From: Stomatohabitans albus
GTDB lineage: Bacteria; Actinomycetota; Nitriliruptoria; Euzebyales; Euzebyaceae
NCBI RefSeq assembly: GCF_036336025.1
Contig: NZ_JAYKKE010000002.1
Span: 489,364 to 553,363, forward strand
Length of the DNA: 64,000 bases
Reading direction: 5' to 3'
The position numbers and the translations under genes are program-made. Positions within the stretch are counted from its first letter, which is position 1. Each line of letters begins with the position of its first letter. The notes beneath the pieces were generated by a model. It had not been told where the DNA came from and did no database searches. It worked only from the letters and a program-made list of their open reading frames with translations. Positions 8,957-18,326 of the stretch are shown one piece after another.

Positions 8957-10330
8957 TTATTCCTGATGCTTAGCAGCAGCAGCTTGAGCTTGAATCTGAG
9001 CGATAACTTCCTCTGGGGTCAGGCCACCATTGTTATCGGCATCGTCACCACCAGCGCGGGCAAAGGCTTGGCTGAAGGCAGAACCGAAGGCAGATGAACT
9101 ATCGGTTTCAGCCTTGAACTCTTCCTCACGGGGCGCTGGGGCCGCGTTCTCCTGGCCAGGTAGTGGTGTAATTTCTGGTTCTTCACCAAAGCCGGCCTTA
9201 ACCGCTTGCTTCAAGCTCAAGGAGATGCGACGACGCACGTCATCAATATCAATGATCTTCACGTGACGCTGGTCACCAACCTTGGCAACTTGTTCTGGGC
9301 GCTCGATGTGCGCATCAGCCAATTCACTGATGTGAATGAGACCCTCGATACCGTCCTCAACCTTAACAAAGGCACCGAACGGTACGAGCTTGGTAACAAC
9401 ACCTTCGACAACTTCACCCACGTAGTGCTGGCGAGCAAACTGCTGCCAGGGATCTTCTTGGGTGGCCTTGAGTGACAGGGATACCCGTTCACGGTCCAAG
9501 TCCACGTCAAGCACCTGGACCTCAACTTCCTGGCCAAGTTCGACGACCTCTGAAGGGTGATCAACATGCTTCCAAGACAGTTCAGAGACGTGCACAAGAC
9601 CGTCTACGCCGCCAAGGTCCACGAAGGCACCGAAGTTGACGCAAGAGGAAACCGTACCCTTGCGAATTTCCCCGCTCTGAAGGGTTTCCAGGAATTCGCG
9701 ACGGAACTCGCTCTGGGTTTCTTCAAGGAACTTACGACGGCTCAGGACTACATTGTTGCGGTTCTTGTCCAGTTCAATGACCTTGCATTCAAGCTCTTGC
9801 CCGACATAGGGGTGTAGATCACGAACACGACGCATTTCTACGAGACTGGCTGGAAGGAAGCCACGCAAGCCAATGTCAAGGATGAGGCCACCCTTGACCA
9901 CTTCAATGACTGTGCCAGACACCGTTGATTCACGCTTGTGGATGTCTTCAATCTGACCCCAAGCGCGTTCGTACTGGGCACGCTTCTTGGAGAGGATAAG
10001 GCGGCCCTCTTTATCTTCTTTCTGAAGGACCAGCGCCTCAATGACGTCACCGACGGCAACAACCTCATTGGGGTCAATGTCATGTTTGATGGACAGCTCA
10101 CGGCTTGGGATAACACCCTCAGACTTGAATCCAATGTCAAGCAGCACTTCTTCGGGGTCAACCTTGACTACGACGCCCTCAACGATGTCGCCATCATCGA
10201 AGTTCTTTACGGTGCTATCGAGGGCAGCTTCGAATTCAGCCATCGTGCCGAATTCTTCGAGAAGAATTGCCTCACCTCTTGCTCGTTCTTCGTCAACGGC
10301 GGTGGCGAGGGTGTACTGCTGTTCGGTCAT
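8957..10330 (-). CDS. rpsA: 30S ribosomal protein S1
   Basis: S1 binds mRNA at the ribosome and aids initiation. The 457-residue protein contains four S1 (OB-fold) repeats: GDIVEGVVVKVDPEEVLLDI (about 47), TVSGTVIEVVKGGLILDIGL (about 136), IRKGTVSSCVNFGAFVDLGG (about 222) and EVVEGVVTKLVPFGAFVKVE (about 307). Four repeats is the usual actinobacterial form. The C-terminal tail is acidic and Ala/Gln-rich (from about 390) and probably disordered. About 124 bp of leader separates it from metZ. It heads a short operon with coaE. Confidence 0.96.
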   Translation of the reverse strand: MTEQQYTLATAVDEERARGEAILLEEFGTMAEFEAALDSTVKNFDDGDIVEGVVVKVDPEEVLLDIGFKSEGVIPSRELSIKHDIDPNEVVAVGDVIEALVLQKEDKEGRLILSKKRAQYERAWGQIEDIHKRESTVSGTVIEVVKGGLILDIGLRGFLPASLVEMRRVRDLHPYVGQELECKVIELDKNRNNVVLSRRKFLEETQSEFRREFLETLQSGEIRKGTVSSCVNFGAFVDLGGVDGLVHVSELSWKHVDHPSEVVELGQEVEVQVLDVDLDRERVSLSLKATQEDPWQQFARQHYVGEVVEGVVTKLVPFGAFVKVEDGIEGLIHISELADAHIERPEQVAKVGDQRHVKIIDIDDVRRRISLSLKQAVKAGFGEEPEITPLPGQENAAPAPREEEFKAETDSSSAFGSAFSQAFARAGGDDADNNGGLTPEEVIAQIQAQAAAAKHQE

Positions 10331-10454
10331 TGAATTTATTTCCAGTCAAATCTGACAAATCACGGACAGACGGCGCCTGTCCTGGGACAAGTTCCACCCT
10401 GTACAGAGCGGAACGTCTAATGTACCCGTTCCTAGCACGTTTACCTGCATTTTC

Positions 10455-11654
10455 CTAGGCCAGTGCTTGGGTTATATCGTCCAAAAGGTCATGCACATCT
10501 TCGAGGCCAATCGACAACCGAACTAAACCATCTGGTATCCCGGCCACTTCACGTTCTTCGGGAGTCAAGCTGTGATGTGTGGTAGTGGCACAGTGCACTG
10601 CCAAACTTTTGGTGTCACCAAGATTGTTTGAAATATCAATGAGGCTGAGCCGATCCAAGAAGGCGTGTGCGCCCTGTGTACCACCGGATACCACAATGGA
10701 CAACATTTGACCGCCTCCTTCCATTTGCTGCTGCGCCAGGTCGTATTGCGGGTGGCTCGGTAAATCTGGGTGCAACACTTGCTCTACGTTGGGATGTTGC
10801 TCCAAGGCTTGAGCAATCTGGCGGGCGCTGTTCGACTGGGCTTGAACACGCAACGGGAGTGTTTCAAGGCCTTTGAGTACGGTCCACGCCGTAAACGGAC
10901 TCATCGTTGGACCAGTGCAGCGCGTCCATGGTTTGACCTGGTCAATGATGAACGACTCGGTGCCCAATATGGCGCCCCCAACGGTCCGGCCCTGGCCATC
11001 CATGAGCTTCGTCGTCGAATAGGTGATGACGTCAGCACCAAATCGTAATGGCTGCTGGAGTACCGGAGTTGCGAAGGTGTTATCCACTACCATCAATGCA
11101 CCTGCCTGATGGGCAAGGGCACTCACACCAGCAAGGTCAACAAGGCGCATCACTGGGTTTGAGGGGGTTTCACAAAACACAAGTGCCGCTGGTGTCGAGA
11201 GTGCACGTTCCCACTCGCGCATATCCGTGGCAGCCACATAGTCCACGTGTACACCAAAGCGCTCTTCCATCAAGGTGAATAGCCCAACCGTTGATCCGAA
11301 TAACTCTCGACTGCTCACAATACGAGACCCAGACCGCGTTAGGGCAAGCACCGTATAAAAGATGGCGGCCATCCCGCTAGCAACCGGCCATGCCGCTTCC
11401 GCCCCATCCAGTGCAGCCAACCGATCACATAACATCGTAGTGGTTGGGTTGTCCACCCGTGAATAGTTGTAGTGTTCCACCTCACCGGCGAAGGTCCCTG
11501 CGTTTTCTGCAGCAGTGGCAAAGGTGTATCCACTTGTAAGCGCCAGGTATTCGCTTGTTTCGTGGAATTGTGATCGCTGTTGTCCAGCCCGAACAGCCCG
11601 GGTTGTAAAACCAGAATGATCACCAAGGTCTGTTCGGCCGATGTCATGCGCCAT
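10455..11654 (-). CDS. metZ: O-succinylhomoserine sulfhydrylase (Cys/Met metabolism PLP enzyme)
   Basis: A 399-residue PLP-dependent enzyme of the Cys/Met family, which joins sulfide to an activated homoserine to give homocysteine. The PLP lysine is in YSTTKLMDGQGRTVGG (about 215), with the conserved YSRVDNPTTTMLCDRLA (about 63) and VVDNTFATPVLQQPL (about 180). The TKLMDGQGR form is closest to MetZ. Cystathionine gamma-synthase and methionine gamma-lyase are relatives that cannot be fully excluded. A GGGAG ribosome site precedes the ATG. It follows a rhodanese-like gene by 18 bp. The same rhodanese-metZ pair is known in mycobacteria (Rv0390-Rv0391), supporting a sulfur-assimilation role. Confidence 0.88.
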   Translation of the reverse strand: MAHDIGRTDLGDHSGFTTRAVRAGQQRSQFHETSEYLALTSGYTFATAAENAGTFAGEVEHYNYSRVDNPTTTMLCDRLAALDGAEAAWPVASGMAAIFYTVLALTRSGSRIVSSRELFGSTVGLFTLMEERFGVHVDYVAATDMREWERALSTPAALVFCETPSNPVMRLVDLAGVSALAHQAGALMVVDNTFATPVLQQPLRFGADVITYSTTKLMDGQGRTVGGAILGTESFIIDQVKPWTRCTGPTMSPFTAWTVLKGLETLPLRVQAQSNSARQIAQALEQHPNVEQVLHPDLPSHPQYDLAQQQMEGGGQMLSIVVSGGTQGAHAFLDRLSLIDISNNLGDTKSLAVHCATTTHHSLTPEEREVAGIPDGLVRLSIGLEDVHDLLDDITQALA

Positions 11655-11672
11655 AGTTACTCCCAGATTCGG

Positions 11673-12092
11673 TTATTGTTGAAACCACGGTAATCCTGAC
11701 GCCCGCCACCCATTAATTGTGGAGCGGCGACCGTCACCATTACGTTCTCCATCAAAACCATCAGCCATGTCATACACATTCGTGTAGCCGTGAGCAACCA
11801 GTGCGGCTGCGGCCTGACCACTTCGTTTCCCCGACCGGCTGAATACGATGAGAGCATGGTCTCGGTTGGGCGCTTCTGCCTCAATATGGTCAAAAAACTG
11901 CGGGTTCGATCGTCCTGGCACAAGTTCCCACGGAATGAGTGGAATATCGCGGCTGGTCACTGAGCTTAAATCAGGCACACCAACCCAGACAGACTCTGCA
12001 AAGGTACGGACGTCGACCATCAATGCATCTGGGTCGTCATGCATCATTTGAAGGGCTTCAGAAGGCGCAATATACGTTACAGAGGTCGTCAT
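11673..12092 (-). CDS. Rhodanese-like protein lacking the catalytic cysteine
   Basis: A protein of about 139 residues with the rhodanese fold (LMVDVRTFAESVWVGVPDL, then IPLIPWELVPG, ending TINGWRASGLPWFQQ). The active-site loop, normally C-R-S-G-x-R-S, reads VFSRSGKRSG. The cysteine is an AGC serine codon near 11847-11849 (minus strand), so sulfurtransferase activity through a persulfide is not expected. The loop is otherwise intact, which argues for a functional non-catalytic or altered role rather than decay. The ATG at 12092 overlaps the polA stop (TGATG), so it is translationally coupled to polA; a TTG start one codon upstream is also possible. metZ follows, matching the mycobacterial pairing. 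Confidence 0.85.
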   Translation of the reverse strand: MTTSVTYIAPSEALQMMHDDPDALMVDVRTFAESVWVGVPDLSSVTSRDIPLIPWELVPGRSNPQFFDHIEAEAPNRDHALIVFSRSGKRSGQAAAALVAHGYTNVYDMADGFDGERNGDGRRSTINGWRASGLPWFQQ

Positions 12093-14797
12093 CAATGTTT
12101 CTCCGCGTCTGCCCAGTTGGGGCCATGTGCCGTGTCGACAGTCAATGGCACATCAAGGGTCATCACTGTAGTCATCGCTTCCACCAATAGTTCACGCATG
12201 GGTGTCAGGTGAGCATCAGTAACCTCAACGACAAGCTCATCATGTACTTGTAAGAGAATCTGCGCATCAAGTTGCGCCGTATCTAGGAGGGCGTAGGCCT
12301 TGATCATGGCGAGTTTCATAAGGTCAGCGGCAGACCCTTGGATAGGGGCGTTTAACGCCATACGTTCGGCATTTTCTCTTGCCATACGGTTATTGCTGGA
12401 CAGGTCAGGTAGGTAGCGCCGCCGCCCACACATGGTTTCAGTCCATCCGGTTTCTCGTGCCTCGTCGACGCCCTGACGTAGAAACACCTTCACCTTCGGG
12501 AAGGCTTCAAAGAATGCATCTTGTAGCTCTTTGGCTTCTGTTTGGGGAATATTGAGTTGTCCTGCTAACCCCCAGGCACTGAGCCCGTAGGCGAGCCCGT
12601 AGACCATTCCCTTGATTTTTGAACGCTGAGCATTGGAGACCGTATCGATGGGAATGCTGAAGACCGTTGCAGCAGTTGCCGCGTGGATATCGTGGCCGGC
12701 ACGAAATGCAGAAATGAGTCCTTCATCACCTGAGAGATGGGCAATTAAACGCAATTCAAGCTGTGAATAGTCAGCAACCAGAATGTGGTCATACCCTTTC
12801 CCTGGGATAAAGGCACGACGAATCATGCGACCAACCTCGGAGCGGATTGGGATATTCTGCAAGTTGGGATTTCGACTCGCTAACCGCCCCGTCGCAGCCG
12901 TCGTTTGGTCAAACTCTGAGTGAATCCGCCCATCCGATTGAATGGCCAGTGGGAGAGGGTCAACATAGGTCGAGCGTAATTTTGCGACGGCGCGATACTC
13001 CAAAATGGCTGGAATGATGGGGTGGGCATCAATGAGCTTTTCAAGGGCACCGGCATTCGTTGAATAGCCGCGTGCCGTTTTCTTTGTTTTCGGAAGGCCA
13101 AGTCGGTCAAAGAGTAATTCAGATAGTGCTTTCGGACTATCCAAATTGATCGGTTCACCAACGATGTCATGGGCCGTCGTTTTTGCTGCTTCCACCTGCG
13201 TGTTGAGACTGACACTCAAGGCGTTGAGCACATCACGATCGACCGTGATACCTGTTTGTTCCATCCTGACCAGAGGAGCAATAAGTGGATACTCCAATTC
13301 ATCCAATACATTGTTGAGTGCTTGAGCATCAATATCAGCTCGCATGAGTGGCGCTAGTCCAGCGAGCACAGCGGCATAGACACCAGCACAACGAATCTCA
13401 TCTTCCTCAATGGCATCATCAAGGTTCAGTTGGGCCTCTCCAACAATCTGACCAGGTACTTCTTTTTCTAATTCCAAGTCAAGCCATTGGTGAGCTAACC
13501 CCGGTACCGTTTTTTCGTCTGGTTTGTCGTCTGGACGAAGGGTGTGCCCGCAAATGAGAGTGTCGACCCAAGGAAAATCTGGCACCACCCATCCCATGGC
13601 ACGGAAGGTGTGACATACGGTTTTATGGTTATGAGTGATGAGATGAGGATGTGAAAACACCTGTTGGATACTGATGCGGTCCTCGTCATTGAGTTGACTG
13701 ACTGCAATCGCAACCGGGTTGTGCCCGCCGATTGCGATCCCGATGACATCTACCCGAAGGTCTGGCAGTACACCTGCGATACGGCCATACAAACTGACGC
13801 TATCGCTCGGGGTGAGCGCCTCAAGGTATCGTGCGATATCACCAGGGGCGCAGATCTGAGGATCCATCGTCAGGATGGGCGGTGCTTCCACCTCTGGGTT
13901 CGTCTGTTCGCCATCTAGTCCGAAAATCGTTGTGGCATCCGTTTTGAGGGTCCGAAATGCCAATGCATCAAACACGGTATTGACATCGTCAGGGCTTACT
14001 TCACCCATCTTCAAGTCATCAATTGTTTGCGTGATCGGGACATCTCGGATAATCGTCGTGACCGCTAACCCGCGTTCAATATCGTCGATATGCGCGCGCA
14101 TATTCTCGCCACGTTTACCAGTCAACGTATCGAGATTGGCTCGAATCCCATCTAAATCACCAAAAGAATTAATGTACTGAGCGGCAATCTTTGGACCAAT
14201 GAGTGGGACACCTTTAATGTTATCAGATGCATCTCCACGAATTGCAGCTAATAGAGGATAAAGTGCCGGTGAAACTCCATACTCTTCTTCAATTTTTTTA
14301 GGGGTCATTTCTGGCATGTCAGAAAGCCCTTTTCGCGTATAGCAAATCGTAACGTTATCATCTGCTAACTGAAATAAATCCCTGTCTCCAGTGATTACTT
14401 CAACTCGATCACCTTGTGCCGACGCTAATGTTGAATACGTACCAATAACATCATCGGCTTCAAAACCAGGTGAACTAACAATCGGAATACCAAACGCTTC
14501 AATAACTTTTTTAACCCAAGGTATTTGAACCTTTAAATCATCAGGTGTTTCATCACGGTTAGCTTTATATTCAGGAATCTGCTCAAGCCGAATCTTGGGA
14601 ATGCCCTCATCAAAGACCGCAACGATCAGATCGGGGTTTCTATCCCGAAAAAGGTTCAAGAGCATACGTGTGTAACCAAAGATTGCATTCGTCGGCATAC
14701 CATCCGGACTCGAGAATCGAGCAGGGTCGGTTGCGTAGAATGCCCGAAATATCAATGAATATGAGTCGATCAGGATGATGTGGCGGGAAGTGTGCAT
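12092..14797 (-). CDS. polA: DNA polymerase I
   Basis: A 901-residue family A polymerase used in Okazaki-fragment processing and repair. The N-terminal 5'-3' nuclease domain is intact (DSYSLIFRAFYA at 11, PGFEADDVIGTYS at about 111, TGDRDLFQL, ASDNIKGVPLIGPK). The middle 3'-5' exonuclease domain (about 310-480) has lost the usual acidic DxE motif, so proofreading is not expected, as in many Gram-positive polymerases. Polymerase motifs are clear: DYSQLELRLIAHLSGD (about 675), RSKIKGMVYGLAYGLS (about 720) and QVHDELVVE (about 853). It is the first gene of a run ending in metZ, with its stop overlapping the rhodanese start. Confidence 0.96.
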   Translation of the reverse strand: MHTSRHIILIDSYSLIFRAFYATDPARFSSPDGMPTNAIFGYTRMLLNLFRDRNPDLIVAVFDEGIPKIRLEQIPEYKANRDETPDDLKVQIPWVKKVIEAFGIPIVSSPGFEADDVIGTYSTLASAQGDRVEVITGDRDLFQLADDNVTICYTRKGLSDMPEMTPKKIEEEYGVSPALYPLLAAIRGDASDNIKGVPLIGPKIAAQYINSFGDLDGIRANLDTLTGKRGENMRAHIDDIERGLAVTTIIRDVPITQTIDDLKMGEVSPDDVNTVFDALAFRTLKTDATTIFGLDGEQTNPEVEAPPILTMDPQICAPGDIARYLEALTPSDSVSLYGRIAGVLPDLRVDVIGIAIGGHNPVAIAVSQLNDEDRISIQQVFSHPHLITHNHKTVCHTFRAMGWVVPDFPWVDTLICGHTLRPDDKPDEKTVPGLAHQWLDLELEKEVPGQIVGEAQLNLDDAIEEDEIRCAGVYAAVLAGLAPLMRADIDAQALNNVLDELEYPLIAPLVRMEQTGITVDRDVLNALSVSLNTQVEAAKTTAHDIVGEPINLDSPKALSELLFDRLGLPKTKKTARGYSTNAGALEKLIDAHPIIPAILEYRAVAKLRSTYVDPLPLAIQSDGRIHSEFDQTTAATGRLASRNPNLQNIPIRSEVGRMIRRAFIPGKGYDHILVADYSQLELRLIAHLSGDEGLISAFRAGHDIHAATAATVFSIPIDTVSNAQRSKIKGMVYGLAYGLSAWGLAGQLNIPQTEAKELQDAFFEAFPKVKVFLRQGVDEARETGWTETMCGRRRYLPDLSSNNRMARENAERMALNAPIQGSAADLMKLAMIKAYALLDTAQLDAQILLQVHDELVVEVTDAHLTPMRELLVEAMTTVMTLDVPLTVDTAHGPNWADAEKH

Positions 14798-14913
14798 AGA
14801 GCCAGGATAGTCAACCGTCAGGGGAAGGACTGAAATCTGGCCGATGAACGTCAGGGATGCTTGCTATTATCGCCCTATTTCCCCCGTCACTATATAAAAA
14901 AGGAGTTAGGAAC

Positions 14914-16986
14914 GTGCGATCCTTACTACTTGGTCTTGCCATTATGGCCTTACCTACAATTGCGTTCGCTTCCCCATCGATACCATCAAATAGTACTGGT
15001 AATTTTTCTGTTGTAAATGGTACTGTTACAAATGCAGATGAGTGGTCTCCATTCGTAACAATGGATATTGATGTTAACAAAGCAGTTCTTTGGGAGATTA
15101 AAGATCTTGGTGTTCAAGATGCCAATCGATTTGCTAATGACTATGAATATGCTAAAGGATTTGTCATTGAAGAAGGAATGGAAGAGTCTCCTGAGCTAAA
15201 AGAAGAAATCAAAAAAATGCAAGAGAGTGTTCGAAAGGCACTTAATAATGAGCTGCCGTTTGAACATAATTGCGGTGGCACCCTCATTGCTGACAATTGG
15301 GTGATGACCGCCGCACACTGCACTGAATCAATCGTCGAAGCGGACTGGATTCGTATTCGTCTTCCTGGTAACTCAAAACGTGGGGAAACGAATCACAAGG
15401 TTGTACAGATGCTTTCACACCCACGGTATGCATTGGTTCATGATGACGGTCCTTTAGGATCGACTGGCACCGTTAATGGGTTGAGTCCAGCGACGTGGGA
15501 TGTGGCGTTACTGCGTCTCGAAGCCCCAGCCAAGAATGTGGTACCGATGACTCTCGCCGGTGTTGCCGATTCCCTTCCTCGCAATGGGAAGGGCATTGTC
15601 GCTGGCTCAGGGAGCGTGAAGTGGAATCCTGAAACTAAAAAATATGAGCAAGACCCTAAGCGTGAAATTCGTCAGGCTGAGATTCCATTTAATGCCATTG
15701 ATGTGTGTGACAACACCGACTCAATGATTTGCGCAGAGGAGCCGTCTCAAGATTTAAACAAAACCAACCCAGCCTCTTGTTATGGTGACTCTGGTGGGCC
15801 CCTAGTGGTGGTAAAGCCAGATGGCACAAAGGTGCAGTATGGCATTGTCAGTCACACGGCAGATGTGAGCTGGCTTGACAAGTTACAGGGGAAGGATTGT
15901 GGTCACGCACCCACGAATTACGCTGCCGTCTCGGTACTCCAACCGTGGATTCAACAAACCATTGGCAAACGTGTCCCCCTTGCACAAGGCATTAAAGAGT
16001 CTGGGGTGAGTGCGCAATCCTCCGTCGTATCGTTGCCTATTCCCTCTGGTTCGTTTGACCCAACGGATCTCGGCATCCATTTGTCGCGTTTACGTTCATC
16101 GCTGCGTCCTGAACACGAACGTCAGATTTCCGGTGTTGTGCTTGCCAGCAAAGATTCAGCCGCTGATGCCTTAGCCGGTGGTGTCTTACAAGATAACCAG
16201 ATCATGATGCTGACCAACGGCAAGGAACTCGAACAGCGCACCCTTGCTGAGCTCCAGCGTCTGCGTCCGCATCGCGTAACCCTGCTCGGTGGTGAAAAGG
16301 TGATGTCTACGTTGTTGCAGGCTCAGCTCATCTCTTCGGGCTTTGATGTGCAACGTATTGCCGGTCCATCACGTATAGAAACCGCTGGGCTCATTGCGCA
16401 TAGCCGAGTACCAAGCCACCCAGATGTGACTGAAGCGTTTATTTCTCGGGCATATGGCACCGAGGGGGTTTCTGGTTCAGAGACGGCTGATGCCTTGGCG
16501 TTGGGGGCCGCCGCAGCTCGTGAACATCGTCCCACATTACTCAGTCCAACCGCGTCACTACCGGCTAACTATCTGGACTGGTTGCAATTTAATAGCGGCT
16601 ATAAACAAGGCATCATCATCGGCGGTCCTCAAGCTGTGAGCCCCGATGTTGAAACAACGCTCAAAACTCGCGTTGGCATGTCGGTGAATCGAATCGCCGG
16701 TGTCGATCGCGTCAAGACCGCTCTTGCACTCGCTAATCGGGTGAAGGACCCCACTCGAGTGGTTGTAGTCGATGCGAAGAATGCTGAATCGTGGAAAGGT
16801 GCTTTCCAGGTGGCCGGTATTGCGGCAGACCTTAACGCTCCGGTACTCCTTGCCGATGGCGACTCCTTACCTGCCGATACAAAGGCCTATCTCGCAACCG
16901 TGAAAGCGACTAAAGAAGGCCCAGCACTCGTGTGTGTTGCCCAAGAGGGCGCTTGCAAAGCAGCCGCGAAAGAGCTTGGCTTGTAA
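14914..16986 (+). CDS. Exported trypsin-like serine protease with CWB2 cell-wall-binding repeats
   Basis: I chose the GTG at 14914 because an AGGAG site lies 8 bp upstream and a signal peptide follows at once (RSLLLGLAIMALPTIAFA, cleavage before SPS); a start at 14857 would bury it. The S1 protease domain has the triad His in VMTAAHC, Asp in TWDVALLRLE and Ser in CYGDSGGPLVV. Between the activation-like segment (VVNGTVTNADEWSPFV) and CGGTLI there is an unusual, highly charged insertion of roughly 70 residues. The C-terminal part (about residue 370 onward) holds three CWB2 repeats (VTLLGGEKVMS, IAGPSRIETA, IIGGPQAVSP, IAGVDRVKTA), a module that attaches proteins non-covalently to cell-wall polymers. 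It is probably a surface-displayed protease; the substrate is unknown. Confidence 0.9.
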   Translation: MRSLLLGLAIMALPTIAFASPSIPSNSTGNFSVVNGTVTNADEWSPFVTMDIDVNKAVLWEIKDLGVQDANRFANDYEYAKGFVIEEGMEESPELKEEIKKMQESVRKALNNELPFEHNCGGTLIADNWVMTAAHCTESIVEADWIRIRLPGNSKRGETNHKVVQMLSHPRYALVHDDGPLGSTGTVNGLSPATWDVALLRLEAPAKNVVPMTLAGVADSLPRNGKGIVAGSGSVKWNPETKKYEQDPKREIRQAEIPFNAIDVCDNTDSMICAEEPSQDLNKTNPASCYGDSGGPLVVVKPDGTKVQYGIVSHTADVSWLDKLQGKDCGHAPTNYAAVSVLQPWIQQTIGKRVPLAQGIKESGVSAQSSVVSLPIPSGSFDPTDLGIHLSRLRSSLRPEHERQISGVVLASKDSAADALAGGVLQDNQIMMLTNGKELEQRTLAELQRLRPHRVTLLGGEKVMSTLLQAQLISSGFDVQRIAGPSRIETAGLIAHSRVPSHPDVTEAFISRAYGTEGVSGSETADALALGAAAAREHRPTLLSPTASLPANYLDWLQFNSGYKQGIIIGGPQAVSPDVETTLKTRVGMSVNRIAGVDRVKTALALANRVKDPTRVVVVDAKNAESWKGAFQVAGIAADLNAPVLLADGDSLPADTKAYLATVKATKEGPALVCVAQEGACKAAAKELGL

Positions 16987-17007
16987 TTCCACATCGTACG
17001 TGGCACC

Positions 17008-17043
17008 AGGGAACCCGTGATGAGATAAGCGGGTTCCCTTTGT
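17008..17043 (+). terminator. Rho-independent terminator after the S1 protease gene
   Basis: AGGGAACCCG pairs with CGGGTTCCCT (10 bp) around a 12-base loop, followed by TTTGTT. It starts 21 bases after the stop codon. Confidence 0.8.
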
Positions 17044-17064
17044 TACGTTTAAGTTGGTGCCTTA

Positions 17065-17625
17065 GTGGACATGTTTGATCAGCCGTTCCCAATAGGCCCA
17101 GCAACACGGGGCCAGCTTTTGGTGGCCTCCCCACATCTGGTGGACCCCAATTTTGCTGAAACCGTCGTGTTCTTAATTGAGCATGACAATGAAGGCGCGA
17201 TGGGTGTCGTGTTAAATCATGCGGCAGCCAACGAAGAGGAAGCGTTCCTAGCGTGGGCCGATTACGAGGTTGACCAGGGGCTAGGAGTTGCAGCACCGTC
17301 AGTTCCCTTTATAGGTGGCCCAGTTGCCCCTGAATATCCCATCGTGTTAATCGGTAAACCTGATGGTGAGAACTGGCATTTAAACGTGACGACAAACCTG
17401 GATGCACTCAATAGCGAAGAGTACGTACGACGACGGTTATTCTTTGGGCACGCTGGTTGGGAACCTGGGCAGCTTGAGGGCGAATTAAGTGAAGGATCAT
17501 GGATTGTGGTGGATTCACTCCCCGATGACCCGTTCACCGGCGACCCAGACGGATTGTGGCGTCGTGTGCTTTCTCGCCAAGGCGGCATGTTACGTTCAGC
17601 GACTACAACGCCCCAATTCAATTAG
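17065..17625 (+). CDS. YqgE/AlgH family protein
   Basis: A 186-residue protein of the YqgE/AlgH (DUF179) family. The conserved start is present (GQLLVASPHLVDPNFAETVV, about 15-34), as are the EGAMGVVLNH stretch, the FIGGPV motif and the late RLFFGHAGWEPGQLEGEL segment. The biochemical role of the family is not established. Length is typical. The start may be the GTG at 17065 or the ATG at 17071; no strong ribosome site decides. It stands alone, after a terminator and before a long stretch without genes. Confidence 0.9.
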   Translation: MDMFDQPFPIGPATRGQLLVASPHLVDPNFAETVVFLIEHDNEGAMGVVLNHAAANEEEAFLAWADYEVDQGLGVAAPSVPFIGGPVAPEYPIVLIGKPDGENWHLNVTTNLDALNSEEYVRRRLFFGHAGWEPGQLEGELSEGSWIVVDSLPDDPFTGDPDGLWRRVLSRQGGMLRSATTTPQFN

Positions 17626-18326
17626 GCGCATATCAACAACCGGGAACCGGAACCAATTACTACACAACCATGCCGATGCTCCGCACTATTCATGTGCAGT
17701 GCCTTGGGTTGAACCACAATATCTGGCTAGCCACTCTTACCGACTCAGTAGTCCGACTATTACCCGAGCAAAGGCAACCACATCTCTTTGATAACGGCTT
17801 TTGTGAAGCGAGGGCGAGCACCGCTTCTGGTAATACGGTTTGTCTCTAAACCAACGCACCCAGCAATACCTGCCCATCTTCGGCAAGCTGAGCTTTAACT
17901 GGAACCATTTATCCAAGCGACGTTCAGTTGACAAACCATCGCACGAGTAATTTCGGATACATTCCTGCGACTGACCAATGCATATGTTTAACGATGAATG
18001 CGAGATTTACGTTAGAACAAGGTTGCGTCACCCTACCTCATCTAACTACCCGTATTTCCAAGAATACTATGTGTGAATTAATACAGAATACAGGAACCGT
18101 AGGGAACTCTTGAAGGTTCCGCACGAGCCCAGTCTGACCAGGTATTTATTTCACTCATAGTGGTTTGTTCATAGTTAAACTGGTACTTCGATTGGCCAAA
18201 TGGTCAGGAATACCTAGTTGATTCATTTTTTTTTACCATGCCTATCATTTGCATCACTCACGTGAGCCTCTTTATGTAGAACCGAGCAGTTCAGCTGGAC
18301 GTAGCTTTACTATCAAGGAGAGCAAT
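17626..18326. other. 700-bp stretch without a recognisable gene
   Basis: No reading frame here shows a protein-like pattern, ribosome site or known domain on either strand. Two minor structures are visible. GGAACC and GGTTCC form a 6-bp inverted repeat near 18090-18120. A perfect 10-base palindrome CTCACGTGAG at 18257-18266 lies about 60 bp before the next gene and could be a protein-binding site. The last part presumably holds the promoter of the exported NlpC/P60-like gene. An untranslated RNA or an eroded gene cannot be excluded. Confidence 0.5.

Noticed and set aside
12092-14797. Proofreading activity in PolA
   Set aside because: The middle domain lacks the acidic exonuclease motif; this is common in Gram-positive polymerases and not a novelty.
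17846-17908. A 20-residue frame on the minus strand beginning MVPVKAQLAEDGQ
   Set aside because: The sequence looks protein-like, but it is too short, has no ribosome site beyond GGA and no neighbour to support it.
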